From contig NZ_JASDDG010000028.1 in NCBI RefSeq assembly GCF_030407495.1, positions 1-64,000 of the forward strand: a stretch of 64,000 nt of DNA, written 5' to 3'. A program made the position numbers and the translations under genes. This stretch comes from Arthrobacter sp. APC 3897. GTDB taxonomy: Bacteria; Actinomycetota; Actinomycetes; Actinomycetales; Micrococcaceae. The notes under the pieces were generated by a model. It did no database searches and was not told the DNA's origin. It saw only the letters and a program-made list of their open reading frames with translations. Below are positions 36,364 through 46,822 of this stretch, one piece after another. Within the stretch, counting starts at the first letter, position 1, and each line of letters begins with the position of its first letter.

Positions 36364-37854
36364 TTGACTGCTAATAGCCCGGCGGATACGTCCGCAACAA
36401 AAACCGATGTACTGCTGATCGGCGGCGGCATCATGAGCGCGACCCTCGGGGCGTTCCTGAAGCAGCTCCAGCCGGACTGGGACATTTCCCTGTTTGAGCG
36501 CCTTGACCGCGCCGGACTGGAAAGCTCGGATCCCTGGAACAATGCCGGAACCGGCCACGCCGCACTGTGCGAACTGAACTACAGCCCCGCAGCTGCGGAC
36601 GGCTCAGTGGACCCGGCCAAGGCGGTGGGCATCAACGAGCAGTTCCAGGTGTCCCGCCAGTTCTGGTCCCACATGGTCTCATCCGGCCATATCTCCAACA
36701 GCTTCATCAATCCGCTGCCGCACATGAGCTTTGTCTGGGGCGACGCGCACTCCGAGTACCTGCGCCGCCGGCACGAGTCCCTGAGCTCCCAGCCGCTCTT
36801 CAAGTCGATGGAGTTCTCCGAAGACCACTCCAAGCTGGCCGAATGGGCTCCGCTGATCATGGAGGGACGCGATCCTTCGCAGCGTGTTGCCGGTTCCCGG
36901 GTTGTGGGCGGCACCGACGTTGACTTCGGTGCGCTGACCCGCGAGCTGACCGGTTACCTGGCCGGCAGCGGCGTGGAGATGAACTACGGCCACGAGGTCG
37001 GCAACGTCACGCGTTCCTCCTCCGGCGGCTGGGACGTTAAGGTCAAGAACCGCGCCACCGGACAGTCCCGCACCGTGTCCGCACGTTTCGTCTTCATTGG
37101 CGGCGGCGGCGGCGCCCTGCACCTGCTCCAGGCCTCCGGCATTCCCGAAGGCAAGGGCTTCGGCGGCTTCCCGGTCTCCGGCCAGTTCCTGCGCTCCACT
37201 GACGAGTCCATCATTTCCCGCCACAACGCCAAGGTGTACGGCCAGGCCTCAGTGGGCGCCCCGCCCATGTCCGTGCCGCACCTGGACACCCGCTTCGTCA
37301 ACGGCAAGCGTTCGCTGCTGTTCGGCCCGTACGGCGGGTTCTCCCCCAAGTTCCTGAAGACCGGTTCCTATCTGGATCTGCCGGCATCCGTGCGTCCGGG
37401 GAACCTGGTGCCCATGCTGGCCGTGGCCAAGGACAACATGTCCCTGGTCAAGTACCTGGTCACCGAGGTGATGAAGAGCCGCGAGGGCAAGACGAAGGCG
37501 CTGCAGGAATTCATGCCGCAGGCCGTCACCGAGGGCTGGGAACTGATCACCGCCGGCCAGCGCGTGCAGGTCATCAAGAAGGACCCGAAGAAGGGCGGCG
37601 TGCTGCAGTTCGGCACCGAACTCATCACTTCATCGGACGGCTCCATCGGCGCCCTGCTGGGTGCTTCTCCGGGGGCTTCCACCGCACCGCCCATCATGAT
37701 CAACCTGCTCAAGCGTGCCTTCCCCCGCGAGTTTGGGGCCTGGGAGCCGAAGATCAAGGAAATGATTCCGGGATACGGCGTCAAGCTCAATGAGAATGAG
37801 TCGATGCTGGAAGAAATCACTTCCGACACCAACCGCGCGCTGGGCCTGAACTAG
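36364..37854 (+). CDS. mqo: Malate:quinone oxidoreductase
   Basis: The 496-residue FAD enzyme oxidises malate to oxaloacetate and passes electrons to the quinone pool, at the membrane. The FAD site is [17 protein letters not shown] near residue 20, followed by [16 protein letters not shown], which is diagnostic of Mqo, and the C-terminal INLLKRAFP and GASPGAST segments. I chose a TTG start at 36364 because GGAGA sits seven bases upstream and the length then fits the family; the frame is open 17 codons further. Confidence 0.94.
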   Translation: MTANSPADTSATKTDVLLIGGGIMSATLGAFLKQLQPDWDISLFERLDRAGLESSDPWNNAGTGHAALCELNYSPAAADGSVDPAKAVGINEQFQVSRQFWSHMVSSGHISNSFINPLPHMSFVWGDAHSEYLRRRHESLSSQPLFKSMEFSEDHSKLAEWAPLIMEGRDPSQRVAGSRVVGGTDVDFGALTRELTGYLAGSGVEMNYGHEVGNVTRSSSGGWDVKVKNRATGQSRTVSARFVFIGGGGGALHLLQASGIPEGKGFGGFPVSGQFLRSTDESIISRHNAKVYGQASVGAPPMSVPHLDTRFVNGKRSLLFGPYGGFSPKFLKTGSYLDLPASVRPGNLVPMLAVAKDNMSLVKYLVTEVMKSREGKTKALQEFMPQAVTEGWELITAGQRVQVIKKDPKKGGVLQFGTELITSSDGSIGALLGASPGASTAPPIMINLLKRAFPREFGAWEPKIKEMIPGYGVKLNENESMLEEITSDTNRALGLN

Positions 37855-37885
37855 CCCGCAGGTACGCTCCGAAAAAAGATTCACC

Positions 37886-37926
37886 CGTTGGACCGGGCTG
37901 ACCCATCCGGTCGGCCCGGTCCAACG
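37886..37926 (+). terminator. Hairpin after mqo
   Basis: CGTTGGACCGGGC (37886-37898) and GCCCGGTCCAACG (37914-37926) form 13 perfect pairs with a 15-base loop, 32 bases past the mqo stop. The T run is missing. Confidence 0.65.
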
Positions 37927-38006
37927 AACGTTAAGTACCGGAACCGGGTTTGTTCCGGGATGTTTTTGCCGCTCTGCGTTAGTTAGGCCCTTCCGAAGGC
38001 AGGCTC

Positions 38007-41000
38007 ATGGACCGTTTGGCCAAGTTTTCCCTCTCCAACCGGGCGCTCATTGCCCTGATCACCGTGTTCATTGCCGTTTTCGGAGTGATCTCCATGGGAT
38101 CACTGAAGCAGGAACTCATCCCGTCGCTGGAGTTTCCGCAGATCACGGTGATCACCGCGCTGCCCGGTGCCTCGCCGGAAGTGGTGGACAAGCAGATCAG
38201 TGAGCCCCTGGAGGGTGCGCTGACCGCGGTGGAGGGCCTGGAGGATTCCTCCGCCACTTCCCGCAATTCAATTTCCACTATCAGCCTGACCTTTGCCTAC
38301 GGCACCGACCTGGACCGTGCCCGCGGCCAGGTGGACCGGGCCATCTCCAACGCGCGTCAGCTCCTGCCCGACGACGTGAACCCGCAGTCCCTGGCCGGCA
38401 GCATCAGCGACTTCCCGATTGTCTACCTCGCGGTCTCCTCCGACCAGCCGCTGGCCGAACTCAACGCTGATTTGCAGCGGCTTACCGTTCCGCGGCTGCA
38501 GAAGATCGAAGGCGTCCGCACCGCTGAAGTCACCGGCGGATCCACCCGGAGCATTTCCATCCTGCCGGATCAGGCGGCGCTCGCCGCCCTGGGTGTCACG
38601 CCGTCGGCCATTTCCACCGCGCTGGAGAACAGCGGCGCCCTGGTGCCCGCGGGCACCGTTACTGAGGACACCCGCACCCTGTCCATCCAGATCGGCAGTC
38701 CGCTGGACAGCCTGGAGAAGGTCTCCGCCCTGCCGGTGGAGTCCACCGGCAGCGGCGCCGGCGCGTCAGCGGATCCGGTAACCATAGGTGACGTTGCCTC
38801 GGTGGAGATCGTGGAAGACGAGAACACCTCCATCACCCGCACCAACGGACAGCCCACGCTGGCCGTTTCCATCACCAAGACTCCGGCGGGCGACACTGTG
38901 GGGATTTCCCACCAGGTGACCGATCTGCTGCCGGCCCTGGAGTCCGAACTCGGCAACGGTGCCACGTTCACGGTGGTCTTTGACCAGGCCCCCTTCATCG
39001 AGGAATCCATCTCCAACCTCACCACCGAAGGCATTCTCGGCCTGGGCTTCGCTGTCCTGGTAATTCTGGTCTTCCTGCTTTCGGTGCGCTCCACCCTGGT
39101 TACCGCCGTCTCCATTCCACTGTCCCTGCTGGTGACCTTCATTGGCCTGCTGGCCTTCGGTTACTCGCTCAACATCCTGACCCTGGGCGCACTGACCATC
39201 GCGATCGGCCGGGTGGTGGATGACTCCATTGTGGTCATCGAGAACATCAAGCGGCATCTGGGCTACGGCACGGACAAACGCACGGCAATACTTACCGCCG
39301 TGCGCGAAGTTGCCGGCGCCATTACCGCCTCAACCCTGACCACGGTTGCCGTCTTCGCTCCAATCGCCTTTGTGGGCGGGCTGGCCGGTGAGCTCTTCCG
39401 CCCGTTCGCCATCACCACTTCCCTGGCGCTGCTGGCCTCGCTGCTGGTTTCCCTGACCATCGTGCCGGTGCTGGCCTACTGGTTCCTGAAATCCGGCCGG
39501 CCGGTGGCCGACCCCGCGGCGTACCGCGCCGAAGCTGAGGCCAGGGAATCCAAGACTTTCCTGCAGCGCGGCTATGTGCCGATCCTGCGCACCACCCAGC
39601 GGCATCCGGTATACACCGTGGTGGCCGGCGTGATTGTCCTTGCGGCCACGGCGGCGATGACCCCGCTGCTGCAGACCAACCTGCTCGGTGACACCGGGCA
39701 GAACACCTTCAGTGTCCGGCAGGAGCTGCCCCCGGGCACCTCGCTGGAAACCACCTCCGCGGCAGCCGAAGAGGTGGAGGACGTGCTCCGCGGCACTGAG
39801 GGCGTCAAGGACGTGCAGGTCACCATGGGAACCTCCAGCGCCGGCTTCGCCGCCTTCAGCTCCGGCGGATCCGCGGTAGCTTCCTACACGGTCATCACCG
39901 AACCGGGTGTTGACCAGGTGGCGCTGCGCGATACCGTCAGCGGCGCGCTGGACAGCCTGGACGACGACGCCGGGAACATCACCCTGGGCAGCACCGGCGG
40001 CGGTTTCGGCACCTCCAACACAGTGGACATCAGCCTGTCCGCCGGTGACCCGGGTGAACTGCAGCCGGCGGCCGATGAGGTGGTGGAAGCCATGTCCTCG
40101 CTGCCCGCCGCAGGTGAGGTCACCAGCAACCTGTCATCCTCCTCCCCCGTGGTCCAGGTATCGATTGACCGGGCCAAGGCGGTGGCTGCGGGTTTGAACG
40201 AACAGCAGATTGCCGGTCTGGTGGCCTCCACGCTCAGCCCGCTGCCTGCGGGAACCATCCGCATCGGCACCGATGACTTCCCCGTGCTCATCGGCGAGGG
40301 AACGCAGATCACCAGTGTGGAACAGCTCAGCCGGGTTCCCGTTCCCGCAGGGTCCGGCACCGTTCCGCTGAGCTCGCTGGCCACGGTTGAGGAAGTGGAT
40401 GTCCCGACGTCGATTTCCTCCTCCGGCGGCGAGCGCACCGCCGTCGTCTCCGTGTCCCCGGCCGGAGAGAATCTGGGCGCAGCCATTACCGAGGTCCAGG
40501 ACAAACTTGCGGAACTGGATTTGCCCCCCAGCGTGACGGCCACGCTCTCAGGCGCCGCCACCCAGCAGAACGAGTCTTTCACCCAGCTGGGACTGGCACT
40601 GCTGGCGGCCATCGCCATTGTCTATGTGATCATGGTGGCCACCTTCAAGTCCCTCGTTCAGCCGCTGATCCTGCTGGTCTCAGTGCCGTTTGCGGCCACA
40701 GGGGCGATCCTGCTGCTGCTCGTCACGGGCGTGCCGCTGGGCCTGCCTTCCCTGGTGGGCATGCTGATGCTCGTGGGCATTGTGGTGACCAACGCCATTG
40801 TGCTGGTGGACCTGATCAACCAGTACCGCCGTCCGCATGACGGACAGCCCGGCATGAACGTGGCCGATGCCATCATGCGCGGCTCCCGGCAGCGGCTGCG
40901 GCCCATCCTGATGACCGCCCTGGCAACTGTCTTTGCCCTGACCCCCATGGCCCTGGGCGTCACCGGCGAAGGCGGCTTCATCTCCCGGCCCCTGGCCATC

Positions 41001-41150
41001 GTGGTGATCGGCGGCCTGGTCTCTTCCACCATCCTGACCCTCATCCTGGTGCCGGTCCTCTACCGGCTGGTGGAGGGTGCCCGGGAAAAGCGGGCCGGCA
41101 GGCGGCGGCATTCCGCGAACCATGCGGCCGCCGGGGAACAACAGGCCTGA
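38007..41150 (+). CDS. RND-type efflux permease (AcrB/HAE1-like)
   Basis: The 1047-residue protein has the full RND layout: first helix ALIALITVFIAVFGVISM, a large external domain to about 330, helices 2-6, a central loop, a second helix (PVYTVVAGVIVLAA), another external domain and five C-terminal helices. The segments GRVVDDSIVVIENI and GIVVTNAIVLVDLI are the conserved membrane motifs that carry the proton-relay Asp residues. Gram-positive members such as SwrC export surfactants or drugs; the substrate here is unknown. No membrane-fusion or outer-membrane partner lies nearby. Confidence 0.92.
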   Translation: MDRLAKFSLSNRALIALITVFIAVFGVISMGSLKQELIPSLEFPQITVITALPGASPEVVDKQISEPLEGALTAVEGLEDSSATSRNSISTISLTFAYGTDLDRARGQVDRAISNARQLLPDDVNPQSLAGSISDFPIVYLAVSSDQPLAELNADLQRLTVPRLQKIEGVRTAEVTGGSTRSISILPDQAALAALGVTPSAISTALENSGALVPAGTVTEDTRTLSIQIGSPLDSLEKVSALPVESTGSGAGASADPVTIGDVASVEIVEDENTSITRTNGQPTLAVSITKTPAGDTVGISHQVTDLLPALESELGNGATFTVVFDQAPFIEESISNLTTEGILGLGFAVLVILVFLLSVRSTLVTAVSIPLSLLVTFIGLLAFGYSLNILTLGALTIAIGRVVDDSIVVIENIKRHLGYGTDKRTAILTAVREVAGAITASTLTTVAVFAPIAFVGGLAGELFRPFAITTSLALLASLLVSLTIVPVLAYWFLKSGRPVADPAAYRAEAEARESKTFLQRGYVPILRTTQRHPVYTVVAGVIVLAATAAMTPLLQTNLLGDTGQNTFSVRQELPPGTSLETTSAAAEEVEDVLRGTEGVKDVQVTMGTSSAGFAAFSSGGSAVASYTVITEPGVDQVALRDTVSGALDSLDDDAGNITLGSTGGGFGTSNTVDISLSAGDPGELQPAADEVVEAMSSLPAAGEVTSNLSSSSPVVQVSIDRAKAVAAGLNEQQIAGLVASTLSPLPAGTIRIGTDDFPVLIGEGTQITSVEQLSRVPVPAGSGTVPLSSLATVEEVDVPTSISSSGGERTAVVSVSPAGENLGAAITEVQDKLAELDLPPSVTATLSGAATQQNESFTQLGLALLAAIAIVYVIMVATFKSLVQPLILLVSVPFAATGAILLLLVTGVPLGLPSLVGMLMLVGIVVTNAIVLVDLINQYRRPHDGQPGMNVADAIMRGSRQRLRPILMTALATVFALTPMALGVTGEGGFISRPLAIVVIGGLVSSTILTLILVPVLYRLVEGAREKRAGRRRHSANHAAAGEQQA

Positions 41151-41200
41151 GCCCCGCACCCGGGCACCGCGCGGGAATGATGAGCCGGTGCACGCCGTTG

Positions 41201-41229
41201 TGACAGATGTAGATGCAAATGCATATACT
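41201..41229 (+). promoter_or_regulatory. Promoter with an embedded MarR-type operator
   Basis: TGACAG (41201-41206), a 17-base spacer and TATACT (41224-41229) make a promoter. Between and overlapping the -10 is the dyad GTAnATGCAAATGCATnTAC (41209-41228), symmetrical but for one pair. A repressor bound there would block the promoter. The MarR gene at 42379 is the obvious candidate. Confidence 0.7.
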
Positions 41230-41259
41230 TGTAGCTGCACCAGTACATCGGAGGACACC

Positions 41260-42369
41260 ATGCAGATCGGCGTATTCAGCGTCAGCGACATCACCCGCGA
41301 TCCCGTCACCGGACGGATCCCCACTGAGGGCGAACGGATCAAGGCCGCGGTCGCCATCGCCAGGAAGGTCGAAGAAATCGGCATGGATGTCTACGCCACC
41401 GGCGAGCACCACAACATGCCGTTCTATGCCTCCTCCCCCACCACCCTGCTGGGCTACATCGCGGCGCAGACCGAGCGGATCATCCTCTCCACGGCCACGA
41501 CGTTGATCACCACCAATGATCCGGTGAAGATCGCCGAGGACTTTGCCATGCTCCAGCACCTCGCCGACGGGCGGGTGGACCTGGTCCTGGGCCGCGGCAA
41601 CACAGCTCCTGTCTACCCCTGGTTCGGCAAGAACATGCAGGACTCGGTGGAGCTGACAGTGGAGAATTACAACCTGCTGCGCCAGCTCTGGGACAACCAG
41701 ACGGTGAACTGGGAGGGGAAGTTCCGCACCCCCCTGCGCAACTTCACCTCCACTCCGCGCCCGCTCGACGGCGTTGCTCCCTTTGTGTGGCACGGTTCCA
41801 TCCGCACGCCCCAGGTGGCGGAGATTGCTGCCTACTTCGGCGACGGCTTCTTCGCGAACAATATCTTCTGGCCGAAGGAGCACTACATGCAGCTCATCAG
41901 TCTTTACCGCGAACGCTACGAGCACTACGGCCACGGCCGGGCCGACCAGGCCATCGTGGGTCTGGGCGGACAGTTCTTCATGCGGAAAAACTCGCAGGAC
42001 GCCGTCAACGAGTTCCGTCCCTACTTCGACAACGCCCCCGTGTACGGCCACGGACCCTCCATGGAGGACTTCACGGCGCAAACCCCGCTGACCGTGGGCA
42101 GCCCGCAGGAAGTGCTTGAGAAAACCCTGTCCTTCCAGGAGTACTTCGGCGATTACCAGCGCCAGCTGTTCCTGATCGACCATGCCGGGCTGCCGCTGAA
42201 GACCGTCCTGGAGCAGCTGGATCTGTTCGGCGAATACGTGCTGCCGGAGCTTCGCCGTGAATTTGATTCCAGGCGTCCGGCCGATGTGCCCGAGGGCCCC
42301 ACCCATGCCGCACGGGTAGCCGCGGCGCAGGTGTCGTCACGTTCCACCTCCGCCCCGTCCCTTCAGTAG
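41260..42369 (+). CDS. Luciferase-like flavin-dependent oxidoreductase
   Basis: The 369-residue protein belongs to the bacterial luciferase-like monooxygenase family, which use reduced flavin. Typical segments are MDVYATGEHHNMPF, STATTLITTNDPVKIAEDFAMLQHLADGRVDLVLGRGN and the flavin-phosphate part FGDGFFANNIFWP. Substrate unknown. The ATG has CGGAGG upstream. It is 10 bases ahead of a MarR gene and has an operator in its promoter, suggesting an inducible detoxification or catabolic gene. Confidence 0.9.
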   Translation: MQIGVFSVSDITRDPVTGRIPTEGERIKAAVAIARKVEEIGMDVYATGEHHNMPFYASSPTTLLGYIAAQTERIILSTATTLITTNDPVKIAEDFAMLQHLADGRVDLVLGRGNTAPVYPWFGKNMQDSVELTVENYNLLRQLWDNQTVNWEGKFRTPLRNFTSTPRPLDGVAPFVWHGSIRTPQVAEIAAYFGDGFFANNIFWPKEHYMQLISLYRERYEHYGHGRADQAIVGLGGQFFMRKNSQDAVNEFRPYFDNAPVYGHGPSMEDFTAQTPLTVGSPQEVLEKTLSFQEYFGDYQRQLFLIDHAGLPLKTVLEQLDLFGEYVLPELRREFDSRRPADVPEGPTHAARVAAAQVSSRSTSAPSLQ

Positions 42370-42378
42370 GCTTAGGAC

Positions 42379-42846
42379 ATGTCCTTGGATACCAGCAGCA
42401 CCCCCGTTCGACAGGCAGCCGAAGCCTGGGAGTCCCTCTTCCGGACCCAGGTGGGAGTTATGCGCCGCCTGCAGCGGGATCCGGCCTTCAAAGAACTGTC
42501 CATGCGGGAGTATGACGTCCTGTTCAATCTCACCCGCTGCCCCACCGGCTGGACGCGTCTCAACGAGCTCAATGAGCACCTGCTGATCAGCCAGCCCAGC
42601 CTCAGCCGCATGGTGGAGCGGATGGAGGCCAAAGGGCTGGTCCAGCGGCGGCCGGCCCAGCATGACCAGCGCGGCGTGGAAATCTCCCTGACGGAGGAAG
42701 GGCTCGCCCTGCAGCGCCGGCTGGGGCGGGCGCATGTGCGCGGCATCTACGAGCTGTTAACGCCTGCACTCTCCGAGGCCGAAATGGCGGACCTGAAGTC
42801 ACTGACTGACAAGGTGCTGGCCAGCCTGGCTGACAGCGACGGCTAA
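42379..42846 (+). CDS. MarR-family transcriptional regulator
   Basis: The 155-residue winged-helix regulator contains the MarR core from [64 protein letters not shown]. It probably represses the luciferase-like gene just upstream through the dyad at 41209-41228, autoregulating if they share a transcript. TAGGCT lies six bases upstream of the ATG and overlaps the previous stop, which also fits a separate leaderless promoter; TTAGGAC is a weaker ribosome-site alternative. Confidence 0.9.
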   Translation: MSLDTSSTPVRQAAEAWESLFRTQVGVMRRLQRDPAFKELSMREYDVLFNLTRCPTGWTRLNELNEHLLISQPSLSRMVERMEAKGLVQRRPAQHDQRGVEISLTEEGLALQRRLGRAHVRGIYELLTPALSEAEMADLKSLTDKVLASLADSDG

Positions 42847-42889
42847 GGGAGCGCCGCAGCACCCATACGGAACGACGGCGGGAGCCCCA

Positions 42890-43801
42890 GTGGAGAACTT
42901 CAGCACCGAGTCCATTCCGGACCTGTCCGGAAGCACCGCCGTCGTCACGGGCGCCAACAGCGGCCTGGGCCTGCAGACCGCGCTGGCCCTTGCCTCGAAG
43001 GGCGCCAGCGTGGACCTGGCCTGCCGGGACAGGCAGCGCGGGGAGGCTGCCGTGAAGCAGATCCGCGCGGAGACCGGCAACAAGAATGTTCGGCTGCGCC
43101 AGCTGGACCTCGCTTCCCTGGATTCCGTACGCCGGTTCGCTGCAGATCAGGACGGCCCGGTGGACCTGCTGATCAACAATGCCGGGGTGATGGCCACGCC
43201 GCACCGCACCACCGCGGACGGGTTTGAACTGCAGTTCGGAGTCAACCATCTGGGCCACTTTGCCCTGACCGGACTGCTGCTCCCGGCACTGAGGAAGGCA
43301 CCGGCAGCGCGCGTCGTGACCGTTTCAAGCCTTGCCCACCGCGGCGGGCGAATCGACTTTGAGGATCTGTCCGCGCAGCGCCGCTACCGCCCCTGGGCGC
43401 GGTACAACCAGAGCAAACTGGCCAATCTGCTGTTCACTTTTGAATTTCAGCGCAGGCTCCGCACACACGGTGAAAAACCCGTGGCGGTGGCCGCGCATCC
43501 CGGGTTTACCAGCACCAACCTCACCTCCGGGATGAACCACCCGGCAACCCTGGACATCCTGGGTTCCTTCTTCCGGCTGCTGGGCCAGGACGGAGCCGCC
43601 GGTGCGCTGCCGACCCTGTACGCGGCCACCGCTCCCGGGGTCCGCGGCGGAGAGTTCTACGGCCCGGGAGGTCCGGGGCAGCTCCGCGGCCGGCCGGTGC
43701 CGGTGACCCCGGCTCCGCAGGCGCTGGATCCGCTCACCGCCCGGCGCCTTTGGGACGTCAGCGCCCGGCTCACCGGCGTTCGTTTCCCCGGACTCGGCTA
43801 G
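42890..43801 (+). CDS. Short-chain dehydrogenase/reductase
   Basis: The 303-residue SDR has the classical NAD(P) site [23 protein letters not shown], the catalytic serine in VTVSSLAH and the YxxxK pair in [12 protein letters not shown]. It resembles the retinol-dehydrogenase-like or protochlorophyllide-reductase-like branch; substrate unknown. GTG start with GGGAG upstream. Its 3' end overlaps the convergent MFS gene by 32 bases. Confidence 0.9.
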   Translation: MENFSTESIPDLSGSTAVVTGANSGLGLQTALALASKGASVDLACRDRQRGEAAVKQIRAETGNKNVRLRQLDLASLDSVRRFAADQDGPVDLLINNAGVMATPHRTTADGFELQFGVNHLGHFALTGLLLPALRKAPAARVVTVSSLAHRGGRIDFEDLSAQRRYRPWARYNQSKLANLLFTFEFQRRLRTHGEKPVAVAAHPGFTSTNLTSGMNHPATLDILGSFFRLLGQDGAAGALPTLYAATAPGVRGGEFYGPGGPGQLRGRPVPVTPAPQALDPLTARRLWDVSARLTGVRFPGLG

Positions 43802-45338
43802 CGGCGTCGGGCACCTGCCCTTTAGACCCGCTCCCGCCGGGAGGCTGGACCATAATCCCCTGACCCGATGCCGTCAGCGGAGGATCAGCGAAGGCCAGCC
43901 GCGGCACCAGCAGGAGCAGTCCGGCCGCAATAAATCCGGTCACCGAACACACTCCCCAAACCACCAGGTAGCCCGAGAGCGGTGCCGCGGTCTCCGTACC
44001 CCCGGCTCCGCCGTCCGCCAGGGCATCCGCGGCGGCGCCGGCCAGGGCGATGCCGAACACGGCGGAGGCGAACGAGCCGCCAATGGTCTTGGTGGTGTTG
44101 GTCAGCCCCGTGGCCATGCCCGTGCGGCTGCGCGGAGCCGCCGCGGCGGCGGCCGACGGCAGCGCCGCCACCAGTGCCCCGGACCCCAGTCCGGCCACGA
44201 TCATGTTGGCCAGGGTTTGGGCCAGAGTGTCGTGGAAGGGCAGGAACAGCAGGTAGCCCAGTCCCACCAGGGCCGCGGCACCGCAAAGGGTCAGCCGCGG
44301 TGTGATGTGCCGGGAGACCACCGGGAACAGCAGCGCACCCACCAGCACGGACAGCACATAGGAGCCAATGATGACGGAGACGTCACCGGCGTCGAGTCCC
44401 AGGCCGTAGCCGTGCACCTGCCGGTCCGTGCGGGCGAAGGTGGACATGGGTGCCTGCGCCCCCAGCACCGAGATGCCAAACAGGCCCGCGGTGAGCTGCA
44501 CCGGCCACATGGCCGGGTCCCGGAGCATCCGGAAGTCCACCAGGGGGTCCGTGCGGCCCAGTTCCCAGCGGACAAACGGGACAAACGCCGCTGCCCCGGC
44601 CAGCAGGATTCCCCAGACCCACCAGGTGCCCGGCCCGTTGATGCGCAGGAAACTCAACCCGGACGTGAGAAGCAGCAGCCCGAAGGCAAGCAGCAGGAAC
44701 CCCCTGCCGTCCAGGATTCCGCCGGCCCGCTCAGGCGTTTCCGGAACGCCGAACTGCACTGCCGCAATGCACAGGGTCACGGCAGCCGCCGGGATCATCA
44801 GCGTTATCTCCAGCCGTCCCGCGAAGACCTCCACCAGTGCACCGGCGGCGAGCGCACCGGCAATCACGCCAAACTGCAGGGCGCCCACCAAAACGCCCGC
44901 GGCCTTGCGGGTCAGGGCAGCGCCGCCGGGGGCCGCGGAGGCACGGCCGAAAATCAGCGCGATCTCCAGCGGCAGCCACACCACATAGAAACCCTGCAGC
45001 GACCATGCCGCCAGGAAGGTCCAGAAGTCCGGCGCGAAAGCGACTCCCCAGGAGGCCGCGGCCGTCAGGATGGTGGAGACCAGCAGAATCCGCTTATGTC
45101 CGTAGATGTCCCCCAGTTTGGCCAGCACTGGAACGGCGAGCGCGCTGAGCATCAGCTGCGCGGCTTCAAACCAGTTGACGTCGCCGTCGTTGATCCCCAG
45201 GTTCCGTGCGATGTCGGTGAGGATGGGTGTGTAGTACCCCTGCAGGATCCCGGACGTGATTTCCAGCAGGGCCAGAAAGAGCACCACCGGTCCCAGCGAA
45301 CGCAGGCTTCGGTGCGCGACGCCGGCGGCCGGCTTCAC
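43770..45338 (-). CDS. MFS transporter (drug:H+ antiporter-like, 14 segments)
   Basis: The 522-residue protein has about 14 hydrophobic segments and the DHA2-like motif [19 protein letters not shown], between helices 2 and 3. The C-terminal tail is Gly/Pro/Ser-rich. It probably exports small molecules by proton exchange. The GTG start overlaps the M20 peptidase stop by 4 bases (GTGA), so the two are co-translated. Its end overlaps the convergent SDR gene by 32 bases. Confidence 0.88.
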   Translation of the reverse strand: MKPAAGVAHRSLRSLGPVVLFLALLEITSGILQGYYTPILTDIARNLGINDGDVNWFEAAQLMLSALAVPVLAKLGDIYGHKRILLVSTILTAAASWGVAFAPDFWTFLAAWSLQGFYVVWLPLEIALIFGRASAAPGGAALTRKAAGVLVGALQFGVIAGALAAGALVEVFAGRLEITLMIPAAAVTLCIAAVQFGVPETPERAGGILDGRGFLLLAFGLLLLTSGLSFLRINGPGTWWVWGILLAGAAAFVPFVRWELGRTDPLVDFRMLRDPAMWPVQLTAGLFGISVLGAQAPMSTFARTDRQVHGYGLGLDAGDVSVIIGSYVLSVLVGALLFPVVSRHITPRLTLCGAAALVGLGYLLFLPFHDTLAQTLANMIVAGLGSGALVAALPSAAAAAAPRSRTGMATGLTNTTKTIGGSFASAVFGIALAGAAADALADGGAGGTETAAPLSGYLVVWGVCSVTGFIAAGLLLLVPRLAFADPPLTASGQGIMVQPPGGSGSKGQVPDAASRVRGNERR

Positions 45339-46735
45339 TGGCCGGCCCCGGGTCCGCGCAGCAGCCGGGCGTAGAAGAGAATTCCTTCACCGAAAGTCTC
45401 AATGTTCAGGGATTCATTGTCCGCGTGGATGCTCGCCCGGTCCTGCCGGCTCATCCGGAACGGCACAAAGCGGTACACGGCATCGCAGATGCCGGTGAAG
45501 CGGCGCGAGTCGGTGCCGCCGAGCATGATGTACGGGGCGGTCACGGCATCCGGGAACACGTCGGCAATGGTCTGCTCCAGCAAGGCGAACTGCGCGTTGT
45601 CCGTCGCGGAGACCGGAGCGGGTTCGTTGCCTTCGACGACGCGCAGGGAGACTGAGGGATCGGCAATGATCCGCCGCAGCCGCTGCACTGTGCCGGCCAC
45701 GCTCTCCCCCACGGCAACCCGGATGTTGGCGTTGGCCGTGGCCCGGGACGCGATGACATTGGAGGCGGAACTGCCCTGCAGCTGCGTGATGGCCACGGTG
45801 GTGCGGGTCAGCGCGCCGGGCTCGCCGCCCATCCGGGCCAGCACCCGGGTCAGCGGACGCCGGAAGATCCTCAGGTTTCCGAACACCAGCCGCCCCGGAA
45901 AGCGCGCCGACGGGGCCAGCCGTCCGATCATTTCCACCGTGGGCTCCGGCAGGACCGCCGGCAGCGGCCGGGCGTCCACCCGGGTGATGGCCCGTGCCAG
46001 CCGTGCAGTGGCTCCGCGCCGGTGCGGCGTGGAGGCATGCCCGCCGGCATCCTCGGTGGACAGTTCCACGTCCAGGATGCCCTTCTCGGATACACCCACC
46101 ACTGCCACCGGACGGTCCACGAAGGGAAAGGCCTGCCCGGCCACGGCGCCGCCTTCGTCGAGCACCAGCCAGGGGCGGATACCACGGCTCTCCAGCAGCG
46201 CGGCGGCCGCTTCTGCGGTGTCACCGGCGGTTTCCTCGTTGTTGCCGAAGGACAGGTACACGTCCCGGGAAGGGGCGAAGCCAGCCGCCAGCAACTGTTC
46301 CGCTGCCTCCAGGATGGCGGTCAGCGACCCCTTGTCATCCAGGGCTCCCCGGCCCCAAATCCGGCCGTCCGCAATCTCTCCGGAGAAAGGCGGATGCGTC
46401 CATGACGCCGGATCTTGAACCGGAACCACGTCATAGTGGGCCATCAGGACCAGCGGGCCGCCGACGTCGTCCGTTCCGCTGCCCTGCCACCGGTACAGCA
46501 GCCCGTGCGCGTTGACCCGTTCCAGTGACAGTTTCTCGTGGACCAGGGGAAACAGTTCGGGAAGCGCACTGATGAAGCCGTCGAATTCTTCGAGGCGGAC
46601 CTGGTGCGGGTCCCGGGAGGAGACGGTTTGGTAGCCGATGAGCCGGGAGAGCTTGGATGCCGCAGCGGTGCCGAGTGACAGTGCCTGCCCGCCGGCGGTC
46701 TCCTGCACGCGGAGGGGCGTTGATTTGATCTGCAT
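45335..46735 (-). CDS. M20-family metallopeptidase
   Basis: The 466-residue enzyme belongs to the M20 di-zinc peptidases. The metal ligands are in LMAHYDVVPV, RGALDDKG and NNEETAGDT; the dimerisation domain carries DAGGHASTPHRRGA, and the last ligand lies in YIMLGGTDSR followed by RFVPFR. Substrate may be a dipeptide or acyl-amino acid. The ATG at 46735 has TACACT six bases upstream (leaderless pattern). The MFS gene is translationally coupled downstream. Confidence 0.9.
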   Translation of the reverse strand: MQIKSTPLRVQETAGGQALSLGTAAASKLSRLIGYQTVSSRDPHQVRLEEFDGFISALPELFPLVHEKLSLERVNAHGLLYRWQGSGTDDVGGPLVLMAHYDVVPVQDPASWTHPPFSGEIADGRIWGRGALDDKGSLTAILEAAEQLLAAGFAPSRDVYLSFGNNEETAGDTAEAAAALLESRGIRPWLVLDEGGAVAGQAFPFVDRPVAVVGVSEKGILDVELSTEDAGGHASTPHRRGATARLARAITRVDARPLPAVLPEPTVEMIGRLAPSARFPGRLVFGNLRIFRRPLTRVLARMGGEPGALTRTTVAITQLQGSSASNVIASRATANANIRVAVGESVAGTVQRLRRIIADPSVSLRVVEGNEPAPVSATDNAQFALLEQTIADVFPDAVTAPYIMLGGTDSRRFTGICDAVYRFVPFRMSRQDRASIHADNESLNIETFGEGILFYARLLRGPGAGQ

Positions 46736-46741
46736 GCCCAG

Positions 46742-46747
46742 AGTGTA
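46742..46747 (-). promoter_or_regulatory. -10 element of a leaderless M20 peptidase promoter
   Basis: On the minus strand TACACT is followed by six bases (CTGGGC) and the peptidase ATG. Confidence 0.55.
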
Positions 46748-46822
46748 ACGGCCATCACATCTGCTGCTGCTGAGGTAGCCTTGGTGCCGCGTCCCGCACC
46801 ATTCCAGCTCGTCAGGAGGAGC

